Origin: Sphingobium sufflavum | Lineage (GTDB): Bacteria; Pseudomonadota; Alphaproteobacteria; Sphingomonadales; Sphingomonadaceae | Assembly: GCF_021403115.1 (NCBI RefSeq) | Contig: NZ_JAJSSH010000009.1 | Location: 124,001-188,000 of the forward strand | DNA length: 64,000 nucleotides | Direction of reading: 5' to 3' | Shown: one piece after another, positions 17,622 through 26,255 of the stretch | Layout: every line of letters starts with the position of its first letter | Position numbering within the stretch: the first letter of the stretch is position 1 | Program-made: the position numbers and the translations under genes | The notes under the pieces: generated by a model | What the model saw: the letters and a program-made list of their open reading frames with translations, nothing else | The model's database searches: none | What the model was told of the DNA's origin: nothing

Positions 17622-18458
17622 ATGACCAGCAGCCTCCCCACCCCGCCCGCGTCGCCCGCCACTGCGGGCCTCGCTCGCCAGCCCGCCTTCTACCTGCCCC
17701 ATGGCGGCGGCCCCTGCTTCTTCATGCCGGACCCGCGTGGCACCTGGACGGGGATGGAGGCGTTCCTGCGCGGTATCGCCGCCTCCCTGCCCCAGCGCCC
17801 CCGTGCCATATTGATCGCGTCAGGGCATTGGGAGACGGACGGGTTCGCCTTCACCGGCCATTCTGCGCCCGATCTCATCTTCGACTATTATGGCTTTCCG
17901 CCCAGCACCTATGAACTCACCTATCCCGCGCCCGGCGATCCCGCGCTGGCCGCGCAGGCCCGCGACCTGCTGCTCGCCGCCGGGCTGGAGGCGCGGGTGG
18001 ACGATGCGCGCGGCCTCGACCATGGCGTCTTCGTGCCGATGCTGGTCGCCTTTCCCGATGCTGACATTCCGGTGGTGGAGATGTCGCTGGACCGCCGCCT
18101 CGACCCCGCGCTGCATCTGGCGGCGGGCCGGGCGCTGGCCCCTTTGCGCGACGATAATGTGCTGCTGGTCATGACCGGCATGAGCTTTCACAACATGCGC
18201 GGCTATGGCGACCCGCGCTCGACCGAACCGTCGCAGGCGTTCGACGCCTGGCTGGTCGGCGCGGTGGGACAGGACGAGGCGCAGCGCGCCACCCTCCTCG
18301 CCGACTGGGCCGCCGCCCCCGCCGCACGATACAGCCACCCGGAGGAGGAGCATCTGCTGCCCCTGATGGTCGCGGCGGGCGCATCCGAAAGCGCGGGCGA
18401 ACGGATCTACACCGAGGAAGTGATGAAGACCGCGCTATCGGCCTTCCGCTTCGCATAG
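17622..18458 (+). CDS. DODA-type extradiol ring-cleavage dioxygenase (YgiD-like)
   Basis: 278 residues. Class III extradiol (LigB-superfamily) features: YLPHGGGPCFFM with a metal-ligand His, ASGHWET with a second His, LDHGVFVP, SFHNM and SHPEEEHLLPLM. The family contains plant DOPA 4,5-dioxygenase and E. coli YgiD; it uses a metal to open catechol-type rings. ATG 17622 is used because upstream codons are not family-like. No catabolic genes lie nearby, so the natural substrate is open. It is divergent from typA. Confidence 0.88.
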   Translation: MTSSLPTPPASPATAGLARQPAFYLPHGGGPCFFMPDPRGTWTGMEAFLRGIAASLPQRPRAILIASGHWETDGFAFTGHSAPDLIFDYYGFPPSTYELTYPAPGDPALAAQARDLLLAAGLEARVDDARGLDHGVFVPMLVAFPDADIPVVEMSLDRRLDPALHLAAGRALAPLRDDNVLLVMTGMSFHNMRGYGDPRSTEPSQAFDAWLVGAVGQDEAQRATLLADWAAAPAARYSHPEEEHLLPLMVAAGASESAGERIYTEEVMKTALSAFRFA

Positions 18459-18579
18459 GGGGGCGAGTGGGTGGGACATCTGCCCAACCCTCTCGCGTTC
18501 CTGCGGAACCAGTCGAACGGACGCGGCACTATCCGGGATCGGCTGAATCAGACCCAGCCCCGTTCGTCACGCCCGGCCC

Positions 18580-19257
18580 TTAATCCTCCGCCTGCCCCTT
18601 GAACCCCTGCGCGATCACATACCATTCGCTCGATTCCTTGCGGGACGCGGGCGGCTTGGCATGTTTCACCGTCTTGAAGTGCTGCTTCAGCACCTTCAGC
18701 AGCGCACCGTCCGTTCCGCCCGCAAACACCTTGGCGACGAAGCCGCCGCCGGGGCGCAGCGTCTCGATGGCGAACCACGCCGCCGCCTCGACCAGCCCCA
18801 TGGTGCGCAGATGGTCCGTCTGGGCATGGCCCACCGTGTTGGCCGCCATATCCGACAGGATCAGATCGGGCGCAGCGCCCAGCGCCTCGATCAACTTGTC
18901 TGGCGCAGCGTCGTCCATGAAATCCATCTGGAAGAAGGTGACATCCGGCAGGGCATCAATGGGCAGCAGGTCGATACCGACCACGCTCGCCTGCGGGCAT
19001 TTCTTCTTCGCCACCTGTGCCCAGCCGCCGGGCGCCGCCCCCAGATCGACAACATTCTTCATGCCTTTCAGCAGGCCGAACTTCTCGTCCAGCTCCAGCA
19101 ATTTATAGGCGGCGCGGCTGCGATAGCCCTCCGCCCGCGCCTTGCGGACATAGGGGTCGTTGAGCTGCCGCTCCAGCCAGCGGGCGGACTGGGCGGTGCG
19201 GCCCCGCGCGCTCTTGACGCGGATGTGCAGGCCCCGGCCCGGATCGCCCCGGCTCAT
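18580..19257 (-). CDS. rlmE: 23S rRNA 2'-O-ribose U2552 methyltransferase RlmE
   Basis: 225 residues. The FtsJ fold is clear: [14 protein letters not shown] with the first catalytic Lys, SAM-binding [19 protein letters not shown] with the catalytic Asp, FVAKVFAGG with the second Lys, and [12 protein letters not shown] with the Glu. It methylates U2552 of 23S rRNA during late 50S assembly. Its ATG overlaps the stop of the upstream ppx gene (ATGA), so the two are translationally coupled, an arrangement repeated in many alphaproteobacteria. Confidence 0.95.
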   Translation of the reverse strand: MSRGDPGRGLHIRVKSARGRTAQSARWLERQLNDPYVRKARAEGYRSRAAYKLLELDEKFGLLKGMKNVVDLGAAPGGWAQVAKKKCPQASVVGIDLLPIDALPDVTFFQMDFMDDAAPDKLIEALGAAPDLILSDMAANTVGHAQTDHLRTMGLVEAAAWFAIETLRPGGGFVAKVFAGGTDGALLKVLKQHFKTVKHAKPPASRKESSEWYVIAQGFKGQAED

Positions 19258-20408
19258 GCGCGCACCTGTGCGGCCTGGGCCAGAGCGGATGGCGGCGGGG
19301 CCGATTGCGGCAGGGACGCGTTGCCATGCATCAGGCTGCGCAGGATACCCTCCCTGATGCCCCGGTCCGCGACGGACAGCCGGTCGGCGGGCCACACGTC
19401 CAATATCCCCTCCAGTATCGCACAGCCGGCCACCACCAGGTCGGCGCGCTCCGGCCCGATACACGGCAGGGCGGCGCGGTCGTCGATGCTCATCCCGGCC
19501 AGCCGGGTGGCAATGCCACGTAAAGTTTCGGTCGGCATCATCAGCCCATCAATGGAGGAACGGTCGTAGCGCGGCAGGTCGAGATGGACGCTGGCCAGTG
19601 TCGTCACCGTGCCCGACGTTCCCAGCATACGCAATGTCGTGCCGCCCGGCAGGCGCGTGACAAAACTGCTGAGCGCCTCCGCCACCCGCTCGCGCATCGC
19701 CCGATAGGCGGTTTCGCGGGTCGCGGGATCGGGCGATCCGGTGCCGGTGATGCTCTCCGACAGCGACACCACGCCCCAGGGCGCGCTGTGCCAGTCGAGG
19801 ATGCGGGGCGCGTCCGAACTGGTGTCCAGCAACACCAGTTCGGTCGATCCGCCGCCGATGTCGAAGATCATCGCCGGGCCGTCGCCCGTCTCCAGCAGGC
19901 TGTGGCTGCCCAGCACGGCCAGCCGCGCCTCCTCCCGCGCGGAGATGATGTCCAGCTTGATCCCCGTCTCGTCATAGACGCGGCGGACGAAATCATCGCC
20001 ATTGTCGGCCCGGCGGCAGGCCTCCGTCGCGACGGAACGGGCCAGCGTCACCCGGCGGCGGCGCAGCTTGCCCGCGCAGACGGACAGGGCGGAAATCGCG
20101 CGGTCGATGGCGGCCTCGCTCAGCCGCCCCGTCGCCTCCAGCCCCTCGCCCAGCCGCACGATGCGCGAGAAGGCGTCGACCACGACGAATCCATCCTCGG
20201 CCGGGCGGGCGATCAGCAGGCGGCAATTGTTGGTGCCCAGGTCGATGGCGGCGAAATTGCTGCGCGGCGGGCCAGAATGGCGATCGGGGCGGAGGAGGGA
20301 AATCGCCGTCGCCCCGGCCCGCGGATCGCCCCGTGGGGGCACGACCGCCCTGTCCGGCGCGGCGCTGGCGGGCGCACGCGACCGATGTGTCGAAACCTTA
20401 CGCACCAT
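19254..20408 (-). CDS. ppx: Ppx/GppA family exopolyphosphatase
   Basis: 384 residues from ATG 20408 (start VRKVSTHRS). ASKHA-fold phosphate motifs: [16 protein letters not shown] and [13 protein letters not shown]; the catalytic region [11 protein letters not shown] is present. It hydrolyses polyphosphate or pppGpp. At this length it lacks the C-terminal HD-like domain of E. coli Ppx (513 residues), as is usual for the short alphaproteobacterial form. The first 50 residues are basic and low in conservation. It is divergent from the tRNA-Gln gene. Confidence 0.92.
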   Translation of the reverse strand: MVRKVSTHRSRAPASAAPDRAVVPPRGDPRAGATAISLLRPDRHSGPPRSNFAAIDLGTNNCRLLIARPAEDGFVVVDAFSRIVRLGEGLEATGRLSEAAIDRAISALSVCAGKLRRRRVTLARSVATEACRRADNGDDFVRRVYDETGIKLDIISAREEARLAVLGSHSLLETGDGPAMIFDIGGGSTELVLLDTSSDAPRILDWHSAPWGVVSLSESITGTGSPDPATRETAYRAMRERVAEALSSFVTRLPGGTTLRMLGTSGTVTTLASVHLDLPRYDRSSIDGLMMPTETLRGIATRLAGMSIDDRAALPCIGPERADLVVAGCAILEGILDVWPADRLSVADRGIREGILRSLMHGNASLPQSAPPPSALAQAAQVRA

Positions 20409-20606
20409 GGTCTTGTCTTCTTTTCTGTTCTTCCACCGGTCGCAATGGAGCGCCGGGACTTGGGCACAGGCTATGAAATGCCGGGGCGTTAGGCAAGCCC
20501 CGTGGCGGATGGCCGCGATTGCAAGGACGCGGTTTGGCGCCAAAGGGACTTGACCCATGGCAAAGCTACGCCTAGATGGCCCGCCTACGCTTGATGCGCT
20601 ATGCGC

Positions 20607-20680
20607 TGCCCGATCGTCTAAAGGTAAGACAGCGGACTCTGACTCCGCTAATCGAGGTTCGAATCCTCGTCGGGCATCCA
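20607..20680 (+). tRNA. tRNA-Gln (anticodon CTG)
   Basis: Full cloverleaf: acceptor arms TGCCCGA (20607-20613) and TCGGGCA (20670-20676) pair perfectly. The anticodon stem GCGGA/TCCGC encloses the loop CTCTGAC, giving anticodon CTG for glutamine CAG codons. The T-loop is GGTTCGAATCC, and CCA is encoded (20678-20680). Confidence 0.96.
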
Positions 20681-20982
20681 AATCCCCCATCGCCAGACAT
20701 CACCACCACCGGACGCCTGTGTTTTGCGCGCGCAAACCGTGCGGCCGGGCGATAGGGATGGCGGGTTTCCCCAAAAGCATGTGCACGTTGATCGTTGACG
20801 GCCAGCGGCCCGGTCCAGGCGGCATCCAAAAAAACAGCATGTTTTCGCGGGATTTGACAAGGCTCCAGCCGCCCGCCGCTCCTGTCGGCCCCGCCGCCAG
20901 TCCGGTGCCGGATTCGGCAAAGCGGCGCCCCGGCTTTCTCCGCCTGCCCCTCCCCAGCCCCTTCGCACCTGCGTCCAGAACC

Positions 20983-21081
20983 AAAAAAAAGGCCGCTCTT
21001 TTCAGAGCGGCCCGATGAGTTTTAGGAGAGGATGCCTGAAAGGCACGTCCTTTGTGCACCGCATCATTCCTCTTCGCAAGT
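20983..21081 (-). ncRNA. Candidate trans-acting sRNA with anti-Shine-Dalgarno loop (SuhB/mmgR-like architecture)
   Basis: On the minus strand a promoter candidate (TTGCGT at 21115-21110, TGTTAA at 21093-21088, 16-base spacer) is followed after about 60 bases by the single-stranded stretch CCUCUCCUAAAACUC. A perfect terminator hairpin (GGCCGCUC/GAGCGGCC, 21012-20991) with eight U ends it at 20983. A short hairpin GUGCC...GGCA precedes the CU-rich region. Hairpin, unpaired CU-rich anti-Shine-Dalgarno and terminator is the plan of alphaproteobacterial SuhB/mmgR-type Hfq sRNAs; this identification is inference. A 21-codon ORF (MMRCTKDVPFRHPLLKLIGPL) fits inside and is an alternative reading. Confidence 0.6.
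20991..21012 (-). terminator. Intrinsic terminator of the sRNA candidate
   Basis: The 8-bp stem GGCCGCTC/GAGCGGCC with loop TTTTCA is followed on the minus strand by eight T (complement of 20983-20990). It could also end transcription of the telA-xpaC unit upstream. Confidence 0.9.
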
Positions 21082-21087
21082 GCAAAA

Positions 21088-21115
21088 TTAACATTTCGGA
21101 AATAATCTGACGCAA
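21088..21115 (-). promoter_or_regulatory. Promoter candidate for the sRNA
   Basis: TTGCGT (21115-21110) and TGTTAA (21093-21088) with a 16-base spacer lie in an AT-rich patch between the xpaC stop and the sRNA. Transcription would start near 21081. Confidence 0.55.
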
Positions 21116-21133
21116 TCGCCCTGCACGCCCGCG

Positions 21134-21868
21134 TCACCCCGGCTCGCCGTCCCTCTCATCCACATATTTCAGCTCCAGATAGCGACCGTGCGCCGCCAGA
21201 CTGTCCAAGTCGCCGCGCGCCAGTTGTTCCGTCATCTCGCCCATCTCCCGCTCGATGACGCCCAGCCCCTCGATCAGTTGCCGGTCGGGCACGCGGCCGT
21301 TGCGCTCCACCCGGCGCAGGTCGGCGGGAATGGACTGATAGCCCACGACCAGTTGCGGCAGATGTTCGGACAACAGCGCCCGCACCTCCCGCGCGGCGGG
21401 TTCGCCGGGGTTCAGCCGTTGCAATTGCGGCGCCATCGCCTCCAGCCGCTCACCGATCCGGTCGAGCAGCAGCATCGCGGGCGCGGGCAGCGACCGGCGC
21501 TGCCCGTCCAGCCAGCGTTCCGTCGCTATCGGCAGGGCGGACAGCTCCATCCCGCCCAGCGCCTGCACGGGCGGCGTCCGCTCCGCGCTCAGCAGCACCG
21601 ACAGGACGACCGCGCCGAACAGGGCCAGCGCCGCGATCAGCACGCCTTGCAAGCCGATGGGCGCGATGATCGCCCAGCCCAGCGTGATGACGATGATCGC
21701 CGTCACGCTCCACACCGCATATTTCACCGCCCGCTTCGCCCGGCGTCCAGCGGAACGGGCACGACGGCCGATCTGGCGCGCGCTGACGCGGGCGAGCAGG
21801 TCCGCGCTGCGCTGCACCTGGCGATCCACCTCGGAAAAGCGGCTGTTGCGCATCGCCCGCCCCGTCAT
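21134..21868 (-). CDS. XpaC-like protein (5-bromo-4-chloroindolyl phosphate hydrolysis family)
   Basis: 244 residues. A basic N-terminal helix is followed by two adjacent membrane helices (VKYAVWSVTAIIVITLGWAI and GVLIAALALFGAVVLSVLL) and a cytoplasmic helical region. The pairing with a TelA gene, overlapping by ATGA, is the typical context of XpaC, a family named for an indirect X-phos phenotype in Bacillus. The biochemical role is unknown; the TelA/XpaC pair is linked to envelope or toxic-anion stress. Confidence 0.8.
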   Translation of the reverse strand: MTGRAMRNSRFSEVDRQVQRSADLLARVSARQIGRRARSAGRRAKRAVKYAVWSVTAIIVITLGWAIIAPIGLQGVLIAALALFGAVVLSVLLSAERTPPVQALGGMELSALPIATERWLDGQRRSLPAPAMLLLDRIGERLEAMAPQLQRLNPGEPAAREVRALLSEHLPQLVVGYQSIPADLRRVERNGRVPDRQLIEGLGVIEREMGEMTEQLARGDLDSLAAHGRYLELKYVDERDGEPG

Positions 21869-23082
21869 TCCACCACGTCGAGCAGCGTCCCGCCACCGCC
21901 CGCCGCCCGTGATTCCAGCGCACCGCGCTCCTGCCCCTCCGCCCGCGCGATATAGCCGCGCGACTTCTCCACCTCGCTGGAGAGGGTCGCCACCGTCACC
22001 TTCATGCTGTCCAGCGCCTTCAGCTTGAACGTGTCGATGCTGTCCATCGTGTCATAGATATTCTGGAAGGCGCGTTGCAGCGTCTCGATGGGGATGGTGG
22101 AGGCCGCCGCCTGTTCATGGATGCGCGCGGTCTGGGTCTTCAGCATCTCGCCGGTCGAATCGATCAGGCCCGCGGTGGTCGTGTTGAGCGCACCGATCTG
22201 CTCCAGTACCAGCTTCTGCCCCATCAGCGCCTGCGCCACGGTGACGGCGGTGCGCAGCGCGGCGACGGTGGTGGTGGACGCCCGGTCCACGCCCTTAACC
22301 AGCTCGACATTATTCTTCTTCACCAGATCCAGCGCCAGATAGCCCTGGACCGTCACCGCCATCTGCGTCAGCAGATCCTGGGTGCGCTGCCGGACGTAGA
22401 AGAGCGCGCTCTCCCGGATCGCCTTGGCCTTGGCCGGATCGGCGCTTTCCAGTTCGAACGCCTTGGCCTCCAGCCGCCCGTCCATGACCTTGGCGATGTG
22501 GATCATCTGTTCCAGACGGCCCATGGTCGCCCACATATTCTGCCGCTCCACGTCGATGGCGGCATTGTCCTTCAGCAGGCTGTCCTTGCCGCTGGCCAGA
22601 CTGGTCAGGATCGCGTTGATATGGCTCTGGCTGCTCTTGTAGCCGTCGAAATAGCCGCGCATCCGGTTGCCGAACGGGATGATGCCGAACAATTTGCGCG
22701 GCGCGGTCAGCCGGCCACGACGACCGGGGTCGAGGTCTTCCACCGTGCGGCGCAACGCGGCGAGGTCCGCCCCCACCTTGCTGTCCGCGTCCATCGCGCG
22801 CACCGGCCGGTCGAGGAAACGGCTGGAATGGCCCGCCGCATCCGCGACCTCCCTGCGCCCCATGGCGGTAATCTGATCAACCTTCGCCCCGAATTCCGGG
22901 CTGTTGGCGTCCAGCGCGGCCAGTTCGCCCACAAAGGCGTCGACCCGCTCCTCCAGCTTCGATCGTGTCTCCGCGTCGATGGGGACGAGGCCCGCCGCCT
23001 TCTCCGGCGTCACCGGCGCGACCGGCTCCGGCGGGGTCAGGGTCAAATCCTCACGGGCTTGCGTAGGGGCGTTGGTGGCCAT
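21865..23082 (-). CDS. telA: Toxic anion resistance family protein TelA
   Basis: 405 residues, nearly all helical and predicted coiled-coil, with family stretches such as FGIIPFGNRMRGYFDGYKSSQSHINAIL and GYLALDLVKKNNVELVKGVDRASTTTV. TelA/KlaA proteins are associated with tellurite resistance and membrane stress; the mechanism is unknown. ATG 23082 is chosen for the strong AGGAGG eight bases upstream. It overlaps xpaC, which follows it in the same operon. A promoter is expected in the AT-rich patch at 23100-23130. Confidence 0.92.
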   Translation of the reverse strand: MATNAPTQAREDLTLTPPEPVAPVTPEKAAGLVPIDAETRSKLEERVDAFVGELAALDANSPEFGAKVDQITAMGRREVADAAGHSSRFLDRPVRAMDADSKVGADLAALRRTVEDLDPGRRGRLTAPRKLFGIIPFGNRMRGYFDGYKSSQSHINAILTSLASGKDSLLKDNAAIDVERQNMWATMGRLEQMIHIAKVMDGRLEAKAFELESADPAKAKAIRESALFYVRQRTQDLLTQMAVTVQGYLALDLVKKNNVELVKGVDRASTTTVAALRTAVTVAQALMGQKLVLEQIGALNTTTAGLIDSTGEMLKTQTARIHEQAAASTIPIETLQRAFQNIYDTMDSIDTFKLKALDSMKVTVATLSSEVEKSRGYIARAEGQERGALESRAAGGGGTLLDVVE

Positions 23083-23320
23083 CAAATCCTCCTGGAGGTG
23101 TTATATGTTAATAACGCACCTTGTCTTCAAGACGCAAGCGGGGCCTTCCTCTCCCGCCCCAGATACAGGCATAAGAGGCGGGCGATCCGGCCGGTTCCCG
23201 ACGCACCTTTGCAACGGGACGGGAACATCATAGCATGGGCCGGACAGAGGGTGTCGGGGGTTCGCGGCCATGGTCCTTGATCGGGGACATGGGGATGGCC
23301 GCATTGGGGGAAAAGACGCC

Positions 23321-24718
23321 ATGGAAAAATATGATCTCGTCGTGATCGGCAGCGGCCCCGCCGGGCGCCGCGCCGCCGTGCAGGCGGCCAAGCTAGGCAA
23401 GTCCGTGCTGGTGGTGGAGGGGCGCAAGCGGGTCGGCGGCGTCTCCGTCCACACCGGCACCATCCCGTCCAAGACGCTGCGCGAGACCGCGCTGAACCTG
23501 TCCGGCTGGCGGGAGCGCGGCTTCTACGGCCGCTCCTACCGCGTCAAGAAGGACATCAGCAGCGACGACCTGGGCATGCGCCTGACCAAGACGCTGGAGC
23601 ATGAGGTGGACGTGCTGGAGCATCAGTTCCAGCGTAACGGCGTGCACACCATGTCCGGCTTCGCGCGCTTCGTCGATCCCAACCATATTGTCGTCTTCGC
23701 CCCGGATTCCAGCGAGATGGTGGTGCAGGGCGACCGGTTCCTGATCGCGGTCGGCACCATCCCCTTCCATCCCGACGGCATAGATTTCGCCGACCCGGAC
23801 ATCATGGACAGCGACGAGATTGTGGAGATGCCCCGCCTGCCGCGCACCATGACCGTGGTCGGGGCGGGCGTGATCGGCATCGAATATGCCACCATCTTCT
23901 CCGCGCTGGACGTGGCGGTGACGGTGATCGAGCCGCGCTCCACCTTCCTTGATTTCGTCGACCGGGAGATTATCGACGAGTTCGTCCACCAGTTGCGCGA
24001 CCGGGGCGTGACCTTCCGGCTGGGGTCGCCGGTCGTCTCCGCGGTCAGGGACGCCGGCGGGCGCATCTGCACCACGACGGAGGATGGCCGGTCGGTGCGC
24101 ACCGAAATGCTGCTCTATTGCGCCGGGCGGATGGGCGCGACGGCGTCGCTGGGGCTGGCGGAGTGCGGACTGGAGACGGACGCGCGCGGGCGGCTGACCG
24201 TCGATGCCAAGACGTTCCAGACCGCAGTGCCGCACATTTATGCGGCGGGCGACGTGATCGGCTTCCCCAGCCTCGCCTCCACCTCCATGGAGCAGGGGCG
24301 CATCGCCGCCTGCCATGCGTTCGACCTGCCGGTGCCCCCCGCCCCCGCCTATTTCCCCTATGGCGTCTACGCCGTTCCCGAAATCTCCACCGTGGGAATG
24401 AGCGAGCAGGAGGTGCACGACCGCAAGATCAATTATGAGTGCGGCATCGCCCGCTTTCGGGAGACATCGCGCGGCCATATCATGGGGCTGGACCATGGCA
24501 TGTTGAAGATGATCTTCTCGCTCAAGACCCGGCGGCTGCTGGGCGTGCATATCATCGGGGAAGGCGCGACGGAGCTGATCCACATCGGGCAGGCGGTGCT
24601 GAACCTGAAGGGCACGATCGACTATTTCATCGAGAATACCTTCAACTATCCGACGCTGGCGGAGGCCTATAAGGTCGCGGCGCTGGATGCGTGGAACCGT
24701 ATGCCACGGGTCGGATGA
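23321..24718 (+). CDS. sthA: Si-specific (soluble) NAD(P)+ transhydrogenase SthA
   Basis: 465 residues. It is a flavoprotein of the dihydrolipoamide dehydrogenase fold with the FAD motif GSGPAG (residues 10-15), NAD motif GAGVIGIEYATIF, and second FAD motif IYAAGDVIGFPSLA. Where Lpd has the redox CxxxxC, this protein has S42 and T47 (GVSVHTGTIPSK), the hallmark of soluble transhydrogenase. It balances NADH and NADPH in the cytoplasm. ATG 23321 is where homologous sequences begin. It appears monocistronic. Confidence 0.95.
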   Translation: MEKYDLVVIGSGPAGRRAAVQAAKLGKSVLVVEGRKRVGGVSVHTGTIPSKTLRETALNLSGWRERGFYGRSYRVKKDISSDDLGMRLTKTLEHEVDVLEHQFQRNGVHTMSGFARFVDPNHIVVFAPDSSEMVVQGDRFLIAVGTIPFHPDGIDFADPDIMDSDEIVEMPRLPRTMTVVGAGVIGIEYATIFSALDVAVTVIEPRSTFLDFVDREIIDEFVHQLRDRGVTFRLGSPVVSAVRDAGGRICTTTEDGRSVRTEMLLYCAGRMGATASLGLAECGLETDARGRLTVDAKTFQTAVPHIYAAGDVIGFPSLASTSMEQGRIAACHAFDLPVPPAPAYFPYGVYAVPEISTVGMSEQEVHDRKINYECGIARFRETSRGHIMGLDHGMLKMIFSLKTRRLLGVHIIGEGATELIHIGQAVLNLKGTIDYFIENTFNYPTLAEAYKVAALDAWNRMPRVG

Positions 24719-24754
24719 TGGCGCGGGCGTGACGACATCAGATTGCCCCACCTC

Positions 24755-24844
24755 GCCCGTGCCAGCGCAGCGAACCGACGGCGGGCGAAGCCCAACCGAC
24801 TCCCTTCGGCGCTCCTGGATTGCTTCGTTACGCCCGCATGACGA
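24755..24844. repeat. Interspersed repeat copy with GGGCGAAGCCCAACC core
   Basis: It contains GGGCGAAGCCCAACC, the inverse of the core at 14.4 kb, and an edge GGATTGCTTCGTTACGCCCGC that matches the GGATTGCTTCG edge at 28.0 kb. It lies in the gap between two convergent genes. Confidence 0.7.
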
Positions 24845-24882
24845 CTCAGGGGGAAATCATCACGCCCTGATCCCGCCCCGCC

Positions 24883-25314
24883 CTAATCCCGGCCCCTATT
24901 GATCGCGTCTATATCCTCATCCGAAAAGCCGAAATGATGGCCGATCTCATGGATGATGACATGGGCGATCAGGTCGTCCAGCGCGACGCCCGTATCCACC
25001 CATTCCTCCAGCAGCGGCCGGCGGAACAGGCGGATGCGCGGCGGCAGGTCGCCCGATTCCCAGATGCTCCGTTCGGTCAGCGGCCGCCCTTCGTACAGGC
25101 CGCTCAGCTCCCACGCATCCTCGATGCCCAGCGCGGCGAGCGCCTCCTCGTCCGCAAACTCCTCCACCCGAAAGACGATGCCGTCGAGGTGCGCGCGCAA
25201 CGCATCGGGTATGCGGTCGATGGCGCGCTGGGCCAGCGCCTCGATCGCGGCGGCGTCGGGGGCGTGGCGGTCCATGTTCAGCCGCGCCGCACGGGATCGG
25301 GCATCACGCCCCAT
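24883..25314 (-). CDS. Zincin-like metallopeptidase family protein (DUF1025/MMP1)
   Basis: 143 residues (125 or so if the start is the inner ATG at 25275, which fits the family better). The C-terminus carries the zincin motif HEIGHHFGFSDEDID: two His and a Glu for zinc and catalysis plus a third downstream ligand. The N-terminal helix reads ALAQRAIDRIPDALRAHL. The family is widespread in alphaproteobacteria and actinobacteria and has no known substrate. It has no signal peptide, so it should be cytoplasmic. Confidence 0.88.
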   Translation of the reverse strand: MGRDARSRAARLNMDRHAPDAAAIEALAQRAIDRIPDALRAHLDGIVFRVEEFADEEALAALGIEDAWELSGLYEGRPLTERSIWESGDLPPRIRLFRRPLLEEWVDTGVALDDLIAHVIIHEIGHHFGFSDEDIDAINRGRD

Positions 25315-25418
25315 ATCATCAGTAGCACGGCCCTCTTCCTTCCGTTCACCGACCCGCTCCCCGTCCTCCGCAACGGTCGGGAGAGGTCAAATGTCCACGC
25401 CTCGGCACCACCGCGGAT

Positions 25419-26255
25419 TCAGGGTTTCTTCTTGCTGGCCCGCGTCTTCGCGATGGCCTCTTTCAGCGCGTCATAGCCCACATCGCCATGCAGGATCTGG
25501 TCGCCCACCACGAACAGCGGCGTCCCCCGCGCGTTGAGCGCCTGCGCCAGCCCGACATTCTTGCCAAATTCGTCGGCGGTGCCGCGCGACGACAGGATCG
25601 CCTGCACCTTGGCCTTGTCCAGTCCAGCCTTGTCGGCGGCGCTCAGGATGCCGCCCTTGTCCACCTTCTCGCCATCGTACATCGCCTTGTGAAAGGCGGG
25701 ATATTTGCCGCTGTCCGCCGCCAGCAGGCCGACACGCGCCGCGACGATGCTGTCCTCGCCCAGGATCGGCAGCTCGCGATAGACGACCTTCAACCGCTTG
25801 TCCTCCGCCACCAGTCGGGCGACATAGGGGGCGGACGCCCGGCAATAGCCACAGGCATAATCGAAGAATTCGACCAGCGTGACATCGCCGTCCGCCGCGC
25901 CGTCCCACGCCCCGGCATAGGGCGTTTCCAGATCCTTGCGATTGTCGTTGACCGACTTGGCCATCTCCTGCCCGCGCAGTTTCTCGATGGCTTCGGGGAT
26001 GATCTCCGGGTGGGCGAGGATATAGTCGCGCACCACCGCCTCGATCCGCGCCCGTTCGGCGGCGGGCACATCCCCGGCCTTGTCGCCGGTCAGCGCCGCG
26101 CCCGCGGCCGCCCCCACGCCCACCACCGCGACCATCGCCAGCGGCAGGGTAACGCGCGAGCGCAGGGGCCGACGCGGGCCGGTCCGCGTAAAGATGGCGC
26201 CCAGCATGGTGCGCCCCGCGCGAGCCAGCGTGCCGGGGGTGATCGTGTCGGTCAT
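25419..26255 (-). CDS. DsbA family thioredoxin-like periplasmic protein
   Basis: 278 residues. One N-terminal membrane segment (TLPLAMVAVVGVGAAAGAAL) anchors it, followed by an N-terminal helical part (RDYILAHPEIIPEAIEKLRG, as in ScsC/BdbD-like proteins) and a DsbA-type thioredoxin domain with active site FFDYACGYCRAS and the cis-Pro region NARGTPLFVVGDQ. It probably oxidises or isomerises disulfides in the periplasm. The start has GGAAGAAAAAGAA ahead of it and overlaps the stop of the M48 gene by ATGA, so both form one operon. Confidence 0.9.
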   Translation of the reverse strand: MTDTITPGTLARAGRTMLGAIFTRTGPRRPLRSRVTLPLAMVAVVGVGAAAGAALTGDKAGDVPAAERARIEAVVRDYILAHPEIIPEAIEKLRGQEMAKSVNDNRKDLETPYAGAWDGAADGDVTLVEFFDYACGYCRASAPYVARLVAEDKRLKVVYRELPILGEDSIVAARVGLLAADSGKYPAFHKAMYDGEKVDKGGILSAADKAGLDKAKVQAILSSRGTADEFGKNVGLAQALNARGTPLFVVGDQILHGDVGYDALKEAIAKTRASKKKP

